Below are positions 34,843-43,519 of a DNA stretch of 64,000 nucleotides, piece after piece. The notes below the pieces were generated by a model. It did no database searches, had not been told where the DNA came from, and saw nothing but the letters and a program-made list of their open reading frames with translations. A program made the position numbers and the translations under genes. The stretch is from G963556115 sp963667375 (lineage in GTDB: Bacteria > Planctomycetota > SZUA-567). The number at the start of each line of letters is the position of its first letter. Within the stretch, counting starts at the first letter, position 1. Where the stretch lies: assembly GCA_963667375.1 (NCBI GenBank), contig OY763323.1, positions 2,480,001 through 2,544,000 of the forward strand, written 5' to 3'.

Positions 34843-35003
34843 AATATTATAGGACATGATAAATACAACAGTAATTAGCAGGTGTATTTATTATAACATT
34901 ATGAATAATAGTATGTTATGTTTAAAGACGCTTTTGATGGGTTAGCTGGTACAGTATTTGTTAATTAATTACCAGCGTAGTAAAAATCTGAGGATGGATT
35001 GAT

Positions 35004-35438
35004 ATGGCGTGGATAGATTCGCTCTTTCAGAGGGAGAGTTTACCGGTTCTGGAAGCAGGAATGGGGTTCTCATTCCAGAAAAATATGGTTATTTCCAATA
35101 ATATTGCCAATGTTGAGACTCCGGATTATTATCGACAGACTTTGCCTGAAGATGAATTCACCGAGTCTCTGGTTGAAGCGATTGATAACCGAGAAAAATA
35201 CCATCCCAGTCAGTTTGCACCTGATGAAAAACTGGATCTCACTTATCAGGGGAATTATCCCCGGATGCGGATGTTCAACGGCAAGGAATATTCGGTTGAA
35301 CGTCATGATGAGAACAGTGTGAATCTTGAGACTGAAATGCTGGATCAGGCAAAAAACCAGCTCAAGATGAGCGCCATGCAGAGGCTGTATAAGAAGCAGA
35401 CTACAATGCTGCTGAATGCTTCGGCAAAGGTTAAATAA
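35004..35438 (+). CDS. flgB: Flagellar proximal rod protein FlgB
   Basis: FlgB is a rod subunit linking the MS ring to the distal rod. The 144-residue protein has the conserved rod/hook N-terminal motif Asn-Met-Val-Ile-Ser-Asn-Asn-Ile-Ala-Asn-Val-Glu-Thr-Pro and the amphipathic C-terminal helix. The central Glu-Thr-Glu-Met-Leu-Asp segment is typical. GAGG precedes the ATG. It is the first gene of the flagellar cluster and is followed by flgC. Confidence 0.95.
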   Translation: MAWIDSLFQRESLPVLEAGMGFSFQKNMVISNNIANVETPDYYRQTLPEDEFTESLVEAIDNREKYHPSQFAPDEKLDLTYQGNYPRMRMFNGKEYSVERHDENSVNLETEMLDQAKNQLKMSAMQRLYKKQTTMLLNASAKVK

Positions 35439-35499
35439 TCTGGTTAGAATAAGTTGACTGCTGTTATTGAAGAGATTTTTTGTTTAAAGGATTTTGACT

Positions 35500-35931
35500 A
35501 TGCCACAGGTTGGAGGAATTTTTACCAACTTTGATATCGCCGGCAGTGCGTTGTATGCAGAACGTGCCCGCATGACAATGCATGCAAACAATCTGGCGAA
35601 TGTTAATACCATACATGATGAGAATGGTGAAAATAACCCGTACCGACGGAAGCTTATCTCATTTAAACCCGGATCTCCGCGTTTTACCGGGTCTGAGACT
35701 CTAGGGGTAGAGGTTGACAGTATTCAGACAGATTATGATACCGATCTTCTGATGCGATATGAGCCTAATCATCCGGATGCTGATGAAAACGGCTATGTAA
35801 AATATCCTAATGTTTCGCCTACTCTGGAGATGGTGGATATGATGGTTGCACAGCGGGCATATGAAGCGAATCTGGCTTCATTTGAAACTGCGAAAGGAAT
35901 ATTTACCGGTGCGCTGCAGATTATTGCCTAG
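35500..35931 (+). CDS. flgC: Flagellar proximal rod protein FlgC
   Basis: FlgC is the next rod subunit. The ATG at 35500 with AAAGGA upstream gives 143 residues. Features are the Ala-Asn-Asn-Leu-Ala-Asn-Val-Asn-Thr motif, the Gly-Val-Glu-Val segment, and the C-terminal Val-Asp-Met-Met-Val-Ala-Gln-Arg-Ala-Tyr-Glu-Ala-Asn helix shared by rod proteins. An unusually long 207-bp gap with its own promoter separates it from fliE. Confidence 0.95.
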   Translation: MPQVGGIFTNFDIAGSALYAERARMTMHANNLANVNTIHDENGENNPYRRKLISFKPGSPRFTGSETLGVEVDSIQTDYDTDLLMRYEPNHPDADENGYVKYPNVSPTLEMVDMMVAQRAYEANLASFETAKGIFTGALQIIA

Positions 35932-36028
35932 GAACCGGTTGGAAGTAAAAATAGTGAAATAAAACTGTTGAGTTCGGTAATATAGATATGCAGGTCTGAT
36001 ATTTATATTTTGCTACAGAAGTATTGTC

Positions 36029-36057
36029 TTGCTACCGCTAATATATAATGATATAAT
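36029..36057 (+). promoter_or_regulatory. sigma70-type promoter of fliE
   Basis: TTGCTA (36029-36034), 17 bp, TATAAT (36052-36057), in the flgC-fliE gap. Confidence 0.55.
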
Positions 36058-36138
36058 GATTATAGTGGGGTGGAGTGGATTGTAAGTTATGTCCTACGGA
36101 GTGATTAGGTATTGTTCCGTGCTTTAAAAGGTTGAAAT

Positions 36139-36450
36139 ATGAGTGCTAATATCAATGGTTTAGAAGGACTGGGTAACATTGGCAAGGCAGTGTCTGAGTC
36201 AAAAAATGCTACCGGCCAGGCTGTAGACGGTGCTGGCTTCAAGGATTTCTTGCTTGATAACCTTGAGAAAGTTAATCAGATGCAGAATGAGGCCAATACT
36301 GCGGTTGAAGGTCTTGTTACTGGCAGAGAAGCTGATATAACCAAAGTCATGGGAGCAGTCGAGAAAGCTGATGTCGCTTTTCAGACGCTAATGGCGGTAC
36401 GCGGTAAGCTTGTTGATAGCTACAATGAAGTTATGCAGATGCGTCTGTAA
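36139..36450 (+). CDS. fliE: Flagellar MS-ring/rod adaptor FliE
   Basis: FliE joins the MS ring to the rod and is needed for export-gate assembly. The 103-residue protein has the family C-terminal block Glu-Ala-Asp-Ile-Thr-Lys-Val-Met-Gly-Ala-Val-Glu-Lys-Ala-Asp-Val-Ala-Phe-Gln and Val-Arg-Gly-Lys-Leu-Val-Asp-Ser-Tyr-Asn-Glu-Val-Met. AAAAGG lies upstream of the ATG. The gene is closed by a terminator. Confidence 0.94.
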   Translation: MSANINGLEGLGNIGKAVSESKNATGQAVDGAGFKDFLLDNLEKVNQMQNEANTAVEGLVTGREADITKVMGAVEKADVAFQTLMAVRGKLVDSYNEVMQMRL

Positions 36451-36479
36451 AATAACGGCTGCAAGATATATGTTTTTAA

Positions 36480-36515
36480 AATAGCTGGTAATATGACGTT
36501 ACCGGCTATTTTTTT
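36480..36515 (+). terminator. Intrinsic terminator after fliE
   Basis: AATAGCTGGTAA (36480-36491) pairs with TTACCGGCTATT (36499-36510), with one wobble, then five T. Confidence 0.85.
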
Positions 36516-36654
36516 GTTAAAAAAATCAACTTTTATCGGAAATTTTTGTGGTGGTGGGGTGTTGTAAGTTATATAATGAACTGATAATAGGGGATTTCTC
36601 AAGGGGAGTCATGTCTGATTTTTAGAATGAATCTACTATAAAGGGGTGAGTGGG

Positions 36655-38328
36655 ATGGAAGTAATTAGGCAGTTAATGGAGAATGCTAGGAAGCTTTTGG
36701 GGCAGATGTCATCGACTCAGCGGGCGAGTGTGGTGACGATGATAATAACTGTGGCATCTCTGTTGACGCTCATTATCTGGATTGGATCACGTGACGAAAA
36801 GGAACTCAACGTTCCTTTGGATATTCGTGTCTCGTTGAAAGATTCTGATGAGTATACCTCTATGCTGAAAGCACAGAATATCAATGCGGAATATGATGCC
36901 AAGAATCAGGTGCTGCTGGTGCCTGAGGATAAGAAGTATGATGCGCTGATTATTCTTGCCAAAGAGAATGCCTTGCCTGAGGATGGCGGAACCAGTTTTG
37001 AGCAGGCGTTGAAGGACACGCAGTTTACAGATACTAAGGAGATAACCCAGGAAAGGTTTAAACTTGCACTGTCTTCTGAGGTTGCAAAGATGATTCAGCG
37101 TATGGACGGGATCAAGACTGCGAAGGTTATATATCAGGGCGGCGAGAGAAAAGCGCTGTTTAGAATGCCTTTTAAACAGCGTGCTTCGGTTATGGTAGAG
37201 ACTTCCATGGGTAAGCCGTTGACCAGAAATCTCGCGGATGCAATTATAAGTCTGGTGGCATATTCCCGATCAGGGCTTAGTCCCAATGCGGTTCTGGTTA
37301 CTGATCAGGAAGGGCGGCATTTCAGGGCTGAAGGCGAGGATACCGTCAGTGGTATTGCGGCTACAGCAATGGATTTAAATAATAAAACAAATCTCAAAGT
37401 CAGTGGAAAAATAGAGGAGTGTGTTAGAAAGATCATCCCGAATTCCGAGGTTTATGCCTGGGTTGATACTAAATGGGATATGACCCGTAAGCAGGTGCAG
37501 AAACATGAAATTCTTGAGGGTAAGGCCAAGGATATAACTTCACGGAAGATATCAGATAAATCCAGTGACACGCCGGGGAATGTTGTCGGTACTCAGCCCA
37601 ATATCCGTACGAATACCAATATGGCTCCTGGAGGTAATGGCCGGGAGATTATGCGTGAATATAATAGGCAGGATAAGCATACCCTGATGGAGCTTGGGTA
37701 TGAAGATACTAATCTGGTGTATGACCCGGTAATTCGGTCACAGACGGTTTCGGTGGTTGTGCATCTGCCATATCAGTATACCAAGGATGCAAGTGGTAAG
37801 TGGGTTACCGAAAAAGATGCTGACGGTAAAGATATCATAAATCCGGAGACCGGCGAACCGATGCGTTTGAGGTCCCCGCTGCCCAAACTTGAGGGGGATG
37901 CGCTTACCGCACTTGAGCGTAGTGTTGCCAAGGTGGCGGGTATGCTCGACGGCTCTAATAACATGGAAATACAGATCGAACAGGTGCTCTGGCGTCCGCA
38001 GCTTGAACCTGATAAACGCAAAGAGAAGGTTGACCGTCTGAAAGATTTCCTGACCGACAATGTTGTAGCGCTGATTTTACTGCTTATCCTTTTTGCTGCA
38101 ATATACTTCCTTTATTTACAGGCAAAACGTTCAATACCGGCCGAGGAGGTCGAACTTCCGGAGTCTGACGCGCTGGCGATGGCTACTGGGGGAACTTTTT
38201 CTGAAGCGGATAGATTGCAGGCTGATTTTGAGAATATGAGAGATCAGGTTGGAGACTTTATTGATGAAGATCCGGTAAAGGCAGCAGGTATTGTGCGGCG
38301 TTGGATGGCATCTCGGGACGGTTATTAA
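36655..38328 (+). CDS. fliF: Flagellar MS-ring protein FliF
   Basis: FliF builds the membrane MS ring. From the ATG at 36655 (AAAGGGG nine bases upstream; the GTG at 36646 is too close) the protein has 557 residues. One membrane segment near the N-terminus precedes the ring-building modules, including Leu-Ala-Lys-Glu-Asn-Ala-Leu-Pro and Lys-Leu-Ala-Leu-Ser-Ser-Glu-Val-Ala-Lys-Met-Ile. A second segment lies near residues 470-490, followed by a cytoplasmic FliG-binding tail ending Lys-Ala-Ala-Gly-Ile-Val-Arg-Arg-Trp-Met. It sits between two terminators. Confidence 0.95.
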   Translation: MEVIRQLMENARKLLGQMSSTQRASVVTMIITVASLLTLIIWIGSRDEKELNVPLDIRVSLKDSDEYTSMLKAQNINAEYDAKNQVLLVPEDKKYDALIILAKENALPEDGGTSFEQALKDTQFTDTKEITQERFKLALSSEVAKMIQRMDGIKTAKVIYQGGERKALFRMPFKQRASVMVETSMGKPLTRNLADAIISLVAYSRSGLSPNAVLVTDQEGRHFRAEGEDTVSGIAATAMDLNNKTNLKVSGKIEECVRKIIPNSEVYAWVDTKWDMTRKQVQKHEILEGKAKDITSRKISDKSSDTPGNVVGTQPNIRTNTNMAPGGNGREIMREYNRQDKHTLMELGYEDTNLVYDPVIRSQTVSVVVHLPYQYTKDASGKWVTEKDADGKDIINPETGEPMRLRSPLPKLEGDALTALERSVAKVAGMLDGSNNMEIQIEQVLWRPQLEPDKRKEKVDRLKDFLTDNVVALILLLILFAAIYFLYLQAKRSIPAEEVELPESDALAMATGGTFSEADRLQADFENMRDQVGDFIDEDPVKAAGIVRRWMASRDGY

Positions 38329-38340
38329 TGCGCGTTGCAG

Positions 38341-38379
38341 GTAGCGGTCTGACTTCGGCGGTCAGAGGTACTTTTTTTT
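38341..38379 (+). terminator. Probable terminator between fliF and fliG
   Basis: TCTGAC (38348-38353) pairs with GTCAGA (38361-38366), extended by GTA/TAC, and is followed by eight T. Confidence 0.6.
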
Positions 38380-38405
38380 GCTTATGCCTGAGAATTGTGT
38401 ATAAT
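38378..38405 (+). promoter_or_regulatory. sigma70-type promoter of fliG
   Basis: TTGCTT (38378-38383), 16 bp, TATAAT (38400-38405), immediately after the terminator. It would serve the long fliG-flgE block. Confidence 0.55.
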
Positions 38406-38460
38406 AGTGGTAGCGAAGAGTAAGGCACTACCGTGAAATTTTAGATTGGATGAGTTAATA

Positions 38461-39489
38461 ATGTCTGCATCTCCCAAAAAAGTTGAAGGTTTGAGCGGAA
38501 TACGTAAGGCGGCGGTGCTGATGATCGCCCTTGATTCCGATTCCGCTGCTAAAATAATGACCAATCTTTCCACGGATGAGATAGAGAATCTCTCTATGGA
38601 GATCGCAAAACTTGATGCGGAAATCAGTTCCGAACTGCGGGATGCGGTGGTAAAAGAGTATTACCAGACTTATATGGCCAGTAAGTATATTGAACAGGGC
38701 GGTCTTGACTATGCCAGAATGCTGCTGGAGAAGAGTCTTTCGCCGGAGCAGGCAGCTAAAATTCTTTCTGAACTTGAAAATTCCATACAGCAGACCCCAT
38801 TTCATTTTCTCAAGCAGGCCGACACGGAATCTCTGCTTACTTTTATTATGGATGAGCATCCCCAGACTATCTCACTGATTATGGCACATTTGCATCCCAA
38901 GCAGGCTTCTGAAATTCTTGCGGGTCTTTCTCCCAAGAAGCAGCTGGAGGTTGTGAAGCGAATCGCCCGTATGGAGCAGACAACTCCTGAAGCGATCCGA
39001 GAGGTTGAAAAGGGGCTTGAGGCCCGTCTGTCCTCAATTGTTAATCAGGATCTTGAAACTGCCGGTGGTATTGAGAATATTGCCGAGGTTCTTAATCTGG
39101 TTGACCGTACAACAGAAAAAGGTATTCTGGAGAATCTTGAGGAAGAGGATCCGGACATGGTTGAGCAGATTCGCCGACTTATGTTTGTCTTTGAAGATCT
39201 TATTCTGGTTAATGATAAGGGTATTCAGGCAACGCTCAAGGAGGTTGAGAATGATGAGCTGGCGCTGGCGCTCAAGACTGCTTCAGAGGAACTGCAGAAT
39301 AAGATATTCAAGAATATGTCTGAACGTGCCGCGACCATGATTCAGGAGAATATGGAATTTATGGGGCCGATAAGAGTATCCGATGTTGAAGCTGCGCAGC
39401 AGCGTATTGTGGATATTGTCCGCAGACTCGAAGAGTCTGGTGAGGTTATTATCGCCGGTAGAGGCGGCGAGGATGAGGTCGTCGTCTAA
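38461..39489 (+). CDS. fliG: Flagellar motor switch protein FliG
   Basis: FliG is the rotor torque subunit that meets MotA. The 342-residue protein has the three-domain layout: an N-terminal FliF-binding domain (Gly-Ile-Arg-Lys-Ala-Ala-Val-Leu-Met-Ile), a middle domain with Glu-His-Pro-Gln-Thr-Ile, and a C-terminal domain with Asp-Asp-Arg-type charged helix positions (Asn-Asp-Glu-Leu-Ala-Leu-Ala-Leu-Lys-Thr-Ala; Met-Ser-Glu-Arg-Ala). A TTG at 38446 would add five residues, but the ATG is preferred. Confidence 0.96.
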   Translation: MSASPKKVEGLSGIRKAAVLMIALDSDSAAKIMTNLSTDEIENLSMEIAKLDAEISSELRDAVVKEYYQTYMASKYIEQGGLDYARMLLEKSLSPEQAAKILSELENSIQQTPFHFLKQADTESLLTFIMDEHPQTISLIMAHLHPKQASEILAGLSPKKQLEVVKRIARMEQTTPEAIREVEKGLEARLSSIVNQDLETAGGIENIAEVLNLVDRTTEKGILENLEEEDPDMVEQIRRLMFVFEDLILVNDKGIQATLKEVENDELALALKTASEELQNKIFKNMSERAATMIQENMEFMGPIRVSDVEAAQQRIVDIVRRLEESGEVIIAGRGGEDEVVV

Positions 39490-39572
39490 GGATTATCGCT
39501 TGTTTGTTTTATTATCGGAAGTTTGAAACCGGTGTTGATAAGCTTATTTGTCGGGTGTGAAAGGTGATACAG

Positions 39573-40736
39573 ATGGGTGAGTTGATCGAGAATGAGTATG
39601 ACGGTCAGACCAACAGTGAGTCAATCGTAGCGTATCAGTACACTGATCTTCAGAGTACTGCCAAGGCGATTCTTGCCAAAGCAACGGAAACAGCAAATAA
39701 GAAGATTGAGCAGGCCAAGAAGAATATTGCCGAGCTTGAAGAGATAATGCGTAAGCAGGGTTATGATAAAGGCTTTGCTGAGGGGGTGCAGCAGGGTGAA
39801 ATTGAAGGGCGTAAGACCGGGGAAGCAGCTGCCCGCAGTGAATTTGAAGCCCGGGTCGGTGGACTCAATGGCGCATTGCAGCATATTTTGAGTGAACTCA
39901 ATTTCAGAAAGCAGACAATACAGGCTCAAGCTGAGGCAGATATGCTTGCACTGGCGGTTGAGATTGCGAAAAAAATAGTCAAAAGAGAGGTTGAAGTAGA
40001 TGAAAAATTTGTCTTTCCTCTGGTAATGGAGGCTGTGGCACTTACCAATACCCGTAATGATCTTGTCATTAAGGTGAATCCTGCGAATCAGCAGGCACTT
40101 GAAGAAGAAATCCCTACTCTCAATGCTGTTTTTAATGATATCGGCAGGGTAAGTATCGCTGCCGACGCGGGTATTGAACCTGGTGGCGTAAAAGTGGTCA
40201 GTCGTGATGGCGAGGTTGATTTGAGACTTGAAGAACAGTTTGCGGCTCTTGAGCGGGCGCTTGTCGGTGATACTGAAGGAATGCGTGAGTGGGACGGCAA
40301 GATGTTGACTCCGCTGCCACAGGCTGACTCTATAGTGCCTGAGCCCGCTGCTGCCTCTGTACCAGCACCTCAGGAGGCACCAGTTGTTCCGGCTTCAGAC
40401 ACTTCTGCGCAGGCTCCGGTGACGACTGTAGATGATACGACCGTCCCTCGTAAATCAAAAATAGAGCCGAGCAAGCGGCGGCGTGGACCAAGAACGCCGC
40501 CGAAAAAAGTACAACCGGGGGATAAACCTGCAGCCGACGCTACAACACCAGCAGCAGCGCCGGCGGCGAAGGAGTCTACAGTCTCTGATACTACAACTGT
40601 ACATTCTGCTGTTGATCCCGCGTTACAGTCATCACTTGCCGGTATTACTGAGCTCTCCGGTCTGACCTTGCCCAGCGCGGAGGAAGCAATAATAAAAGAG
40701 GTACTGGATTCAAATGTCGGAGAGCAGGATGACTGA
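39573..40736 (+). CDS. fliH: Flagellar export ATPase regulator FliH, with long C-terminal tail
   Basis: FliH holds the FliI ATPase and controls it. From the ATG at 39573 (AAAGGTG upstream) the protein has 387 residues. It contains a coiled-coil N-terminal half with Gly-rich spacing (Gly-Tyr-Asp-Lys-Gly-Phe-Ala-Glu-Gly-Val-Gln-Gln-Gly) and the conserved Ala-Leu-Ala-Val-Glu-Ile-Ala-Lys-Lys-Ile-Val-Lys-Arg-Glu-Val block (about 125-145). After residue about 245 comes a Pro/Ala/Thr-rich, partly basic tail of some 140 residues absent from standard FliH. The last eight bases overlap fliI. Confidence 0.9.
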   Translation: MGELIENEYDGQTNSESIVAYQYTDLQSTAKAILAKATETANKKIEQAKKNIAELEEIMRKQGYDKGFAEGVQQGEIEGRKTGEAAARSEFEARVGGLNGALQHILSELNFRKQTIQAQAEADMLALAVEIAKKIVKREVEVDEKFVFPLVMEAVALTNTRNDLVIKVNPANQQALEEEIPTLNAVFNDIGRVSIAADAGIEPGGVKVVSRDGEVDLRLEEQFAALERALVGDTEGMREWDGKMLTPLPQADSIVPEPAAASVPAPQEAPVVPASDTSAQAPVTTVDDTTVPRKSKIEPSKRRRGPRTPPKKVQPGDKPAADATTPAAAPAAKESTVSDTTTVHSAVDPALQSSLAGITELSGLTLPSAEEAIIKEVLDSNVGEQDD

Positions 40737-42096
40737 TTCTGTATTCAGGGAAAAGATGAAGGATCTTCCAAATATACTGGCCGGGCGTATTGCCGGCAGA
40801 ATTCGGCGAATTGTCGGACTGCTGGTAGAAGTAACACCCATGTCTCTCCCTGTCGGCAGTATTTGTGCTATTCATTCCAGATTATCGAAGCAGACTATTG
40901 AAGCCGAGGTCGTGGGTTTTCGGGAGGATGCTACGTTGCTTATGGCTTTGGGTGAGATGCGTGGAGTAGGTCCGGGTGATTTGGTTGAAAGTGTTAATAC
41001 ACAACAGGTTGTACCGGTTGGTCAGCATCTTCTGGGGCGGGTTTTGAATGGTCTGGGAGAGCCGATGGATGGTAAAGGTCCACTCTTTGCAACTGCTACG
41101 CGTCCGGTATATGCCGATCCGCCTGATCCAGTTATGAGACCGCGTATTGTTGAACCCCTTCCTACTGGAATTCGGGCTATTGATGGTTTTATGACTATTG
41201 GCAGGGGGCAGCGTATTGGTATCTTCGCCGGTACCGGGGTTGGTAAATCTACACTTATGGGCATGATTACCAAGTTTTCTGCGGCGGAGATCTGTATTGT
41301 GGCGCTTGTTGGGGAACGAGGCCGGGAAGTACGTGAATTTATCGAGCGTGAGCTTGGACCAGAAGGGATGAAAAAAAGTGTGGTTGTGGTTGCCACCAGT
41401 GATCAGCCGGCACCGGTTCGTGTTCGCTGTCCGTTTGTTGCTACCGCAATTGCCGAGTATTTTCGTGATCAGGGACGGGATGTGGCGTTATTGATGGACT
41501 CGGTAACACGTATGGCCATGGCGCAGCGTGATATCGGTTCGTCAATCGGTGAAGTCCCTTCAGCCGGTAAAGGCTATCCGGCAAGTGTGTTCAGCATGCT
41601 TCCGCGCTTGATGGAGCGTTCCGGTAAATCAGAAAAAGGCTCGATAACCGGGTTTTATACGGTTCTGGTTGAGGGTGATGATATGAATGATCCTATCGGT
41701 GATGCCAGCCGAGGAATTCTGGACGGGCACATTGTGCTTGATCGTTCAATTGCTGAAAAAGGACATTATCCGGCGATTAATTTTCTGGCAAGTCTTTCGC
41801 GTTTACAGTCTGAAATAATGCCTAAAGACTTTGTGCAGGCTGCTAGGCAATTGCGTGGCGGGGCGGCACGTTATGCTGAAAACGAGGATATGATTAATAT
41901 TGGAGCATATGTTGCCGGAACGAATCAGGAGATTGACCGGGCTATTAAAATTATGCCCCAACTCAATGAATTTCTGCAGCAGGGGATGACTGAGCAGACG
42001 GATTTTACCGCTGTTCAGGCGAGTTTGAAGGATCTTGCTGAACAGTATGCCCGGCCGGTTCAGGTGGTCAGAAGACAGGTGCCGCCGGCACAGTAG
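40729..42096 (+). CDS. fliI: Flagellum-specific export ATPase FliI
   Basis: FliI is the F1-beta-like ATPase of the flagellar type III exporter. The 455-residue protein has P-loop Gly-Thr-Gly-Val-Gly-Lys-Ser-Thr, Walker B in Val-Ala-Leu-Leu-Met-Asp-Ser-Val-Thr-Arg, and Gly-Glu-Arg-Gly-Arg-Glu-Val. The ATG at 40729 has GGAG seven bases upstream and overlaps the fliH end; an ATG at 40714 would add five residues. Confidence 0.96.
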   Translation: MTDSVFREKMKDLPNILAGRIAGRIRRIVGLLVEVTPMSLPVGSICAIHSRLSKQTIEAEVVGFREDATLLMALGEMRGVGPGDLVESVNTQQVVPVGQHLLGRVLNGLGEPMDGKGPLFATATRPVYADPPDPVMRPRIVEPLPTGIRAIDGFMTIGRGQRIGIFAGTGVGKSTLMGMITKFSAAEICIVALVGERGREVREFIERELGPEGMKKSVVVVATSDQPAPVRVRCPFVATAIAEYFRDQGRDVALLMDSVTRMAMAQRDIGSSIGEVPSAGKGYPASVFSMLPRLMERSGKSEKGSITGFYTVLVEGDDMNDPIGDASRGILDGHIVLDRSIAEKGHYPAINFLASLSRLQSEIMPKDFVQAARQLRGGAARYAENEDMINIGAYVAGTNQEIDRAIKIMPQLNEFLQQGMTEQTDFTAVQASLKDLAEQYARPVQVVRRQVPPAQ

Positions 42097-42139
42097 TTCA
42101 GTTTCAGGAGATTTTATCCGGGAAGAATAACAGGTATAG

Positions 42140-42649
42140 ATGGCTAAAAAGTTTAAATTTCGTCTGGAGTCGGTATTGAAGTACCGGAAAATTATCGAGG
42201 ATGAAAAAAAACGAGAATTTGCCGAAGCAAATAAGGCGGTAGAAGAGCAGCGGATGAGGATTCGTGAGCTTGAGGATGATCGTCAGGATCTTATCAATTC
42301 TATTCGGGAGATGCGTGACGGAAAAAAGAAAGAATCGATACATATGTCGGGGATGGTGGATGCAATGCTTATTGTCGGCGGTATTGAGATGGGTATTATT
42401 TCAGCAAATAATGAGGTCAAGCGACTTTCAAAGGAAGTTGACGGTAAGAGGCAGGCTTTTGTTGAATCCCAGCGGGATAAAAAAGCCATTGAAATTCTCA
42501 AGGATAAGCGCAGAAAGACCTATCTGCACGATCTTGAAGCTGAGCAGCAGCAGTTGCTCGATGAATTGTCGGTTAGAATGTCACGTAAGCGTGCGGCTGA
42601 GGAGTTGAGGCTTGCAAAGGTTAGAAACGAGAAGCAAGAGATAGAATAA
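42140..42649 (+). CDS. fliJ: Flagellar export protein FliJ
   Basis: FliJ is the gamma-subunit-like coiled coil of the export ATPase. The 169-residue protein opens with the family-typical Phe-Lys-Phe-Arg-Leu-Glu-Ser-Val-Leu-Lys-Tyr-Arg and is otherwise a long charged helix with heptad pattern. It directly follows fliI and its stop abuts the next gene. Confidence 0.9.
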   Translation: MAKKFKFRLESVLKYRKIIEDEKKREFAEANKAVEEQRMRIRELEDDRQDLINSIREMRDGKKKESIHMSGMVDAMLIVGGIEMGIISANNEVKRLSKEVDGKRQAFVESQRDKKAIEILKDKRRKTYLHDLEAEQQQLLDELSVRMSRKRAAEELRLAKVRNEKQEIE

Positions 42650-43519
42650 ATGGCGAAGAAAAAGCTGACTGTAAGCGGTATTCTGTATATTATTATGAGT
42701 GTCATGGCTATGAATTTTCTGGCTTTGGCAATATATCTTATTGTTGCCTTACAGCTGGAGTTTATTACTCCAACTGATTTGGAGGATATGGTCTGGGTTC
42801 TGGTTGGAAACCGCAAGTATGCTATGACTAAAGAGCAGATCAATGAATATAATGATCTGGTAGCGGATAGAGAACAGCGTAAACAGAATCTTACTGCAAC
42901 CGAAGGTTCAGATGATACTCGTAACGCCTCAGCTGCAGCGCTTAATGAGATGAAAAAGCAGCTTGAGGAAAGAATACGGGCATTGAGAGCTTTGCGGAAT
43001 CAGCATGAACAGCGTCTGGCCGACCTGCGCCAACAGATTGAGACCCTGAAAAAGGATTATGTCAAAGAGAAAGAAAATCTCCAGAATTGGAAGATAGAGA
43101 ATACTAAAGCGTCTCTGGCTGAAAAGACTGACCGAATGGGGCGTACGTTGCGGGCTCTGGATCCTGAGCTTATTGCCAATTATTTTCTTTCAATCTCACC
43201 ATATGAAAGTGCGCGGGCTATAGATTCATATCTTACTCCGGATATTACAGCCGAGGTCATGGCGGCTTTGCCGATTCGTAATCAAAGGCAGATTCTGCCA
43301 CTTCTGGAGAACAAATATGCCGGGATGTCCCCCGCAGCAATAGCAAAAGCCTGGACTACTCCCGGTACTTCAGATTATAAAAATCCTGAACAGATGGCAG
43401 AATATATGAAAAAAATGACGGTTTCAGACGCTTTTACAATTTTTACTATGATGCAGCCGCGAATAAGAGCCGATTTGGTACGACTTTTGATATCTACCAA
43501 CGGTAATGAGAATAATTAA
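42650..43519 (+). CDS. MotE/FlbB-like coiled-coil protein with MgtE-N-like domain
   Basis: The 289-residue protein has an N-terminal membrane segment (about 8-32), a long coiled coil (about 80-165), and a C-terminal helical domain (about 175-280) that resembles the MgtE N-terminal/FliG-like superhelix. That domain shows Glu-Leu-Ile-Ala-Asn-Tyr-Phe-Leu-Ser-Ile-Ser-Pro, then Ala-Glu-Val-Met-Ala-Ala-Leu-Pro, and Met-Ser-Pro-Ala-Ala-Ile-Ala-Lys. This matches MotE-type periplasmic chaperones and the spirochaete collar protein FlbB. The ATG follows the fliJ stop with no gap. The exact role in this motor is uncertain. Confidence 0.7.
   Translation: MAKKKLTVSGILYIIMSVMAMNFLALAIYLIVALQLEFITPTDLEDMVWVLVGNRKYAMTKEQINEYNDLVADREQRKQNLTATEGSDDTRNASAAALNEMKKQLEERIRALRALRNQHEQRLADLRQQIETLKKDYVKEKENLQNWKIENTKASLAEKTDRMGRTLRALDPELIANYFLSISPYESARAIDSYLTPDITAEVMAALPIRNQRQILPLLENKYAGMSPAAIAKAWTTPGTSDYKNPEQMAEYMKKMTVSDAFTIFTMMQPRIRADLVRLLISTNGNENN

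Noticed and set aside
34947..34962. Possible sigma54 promoter (TGGTAC-N5-TTGTT) before flgB
   Set aside because: The spacing is right and GG is present at -24, but the conserved C of the -12 GC is T, and no second site supports it.
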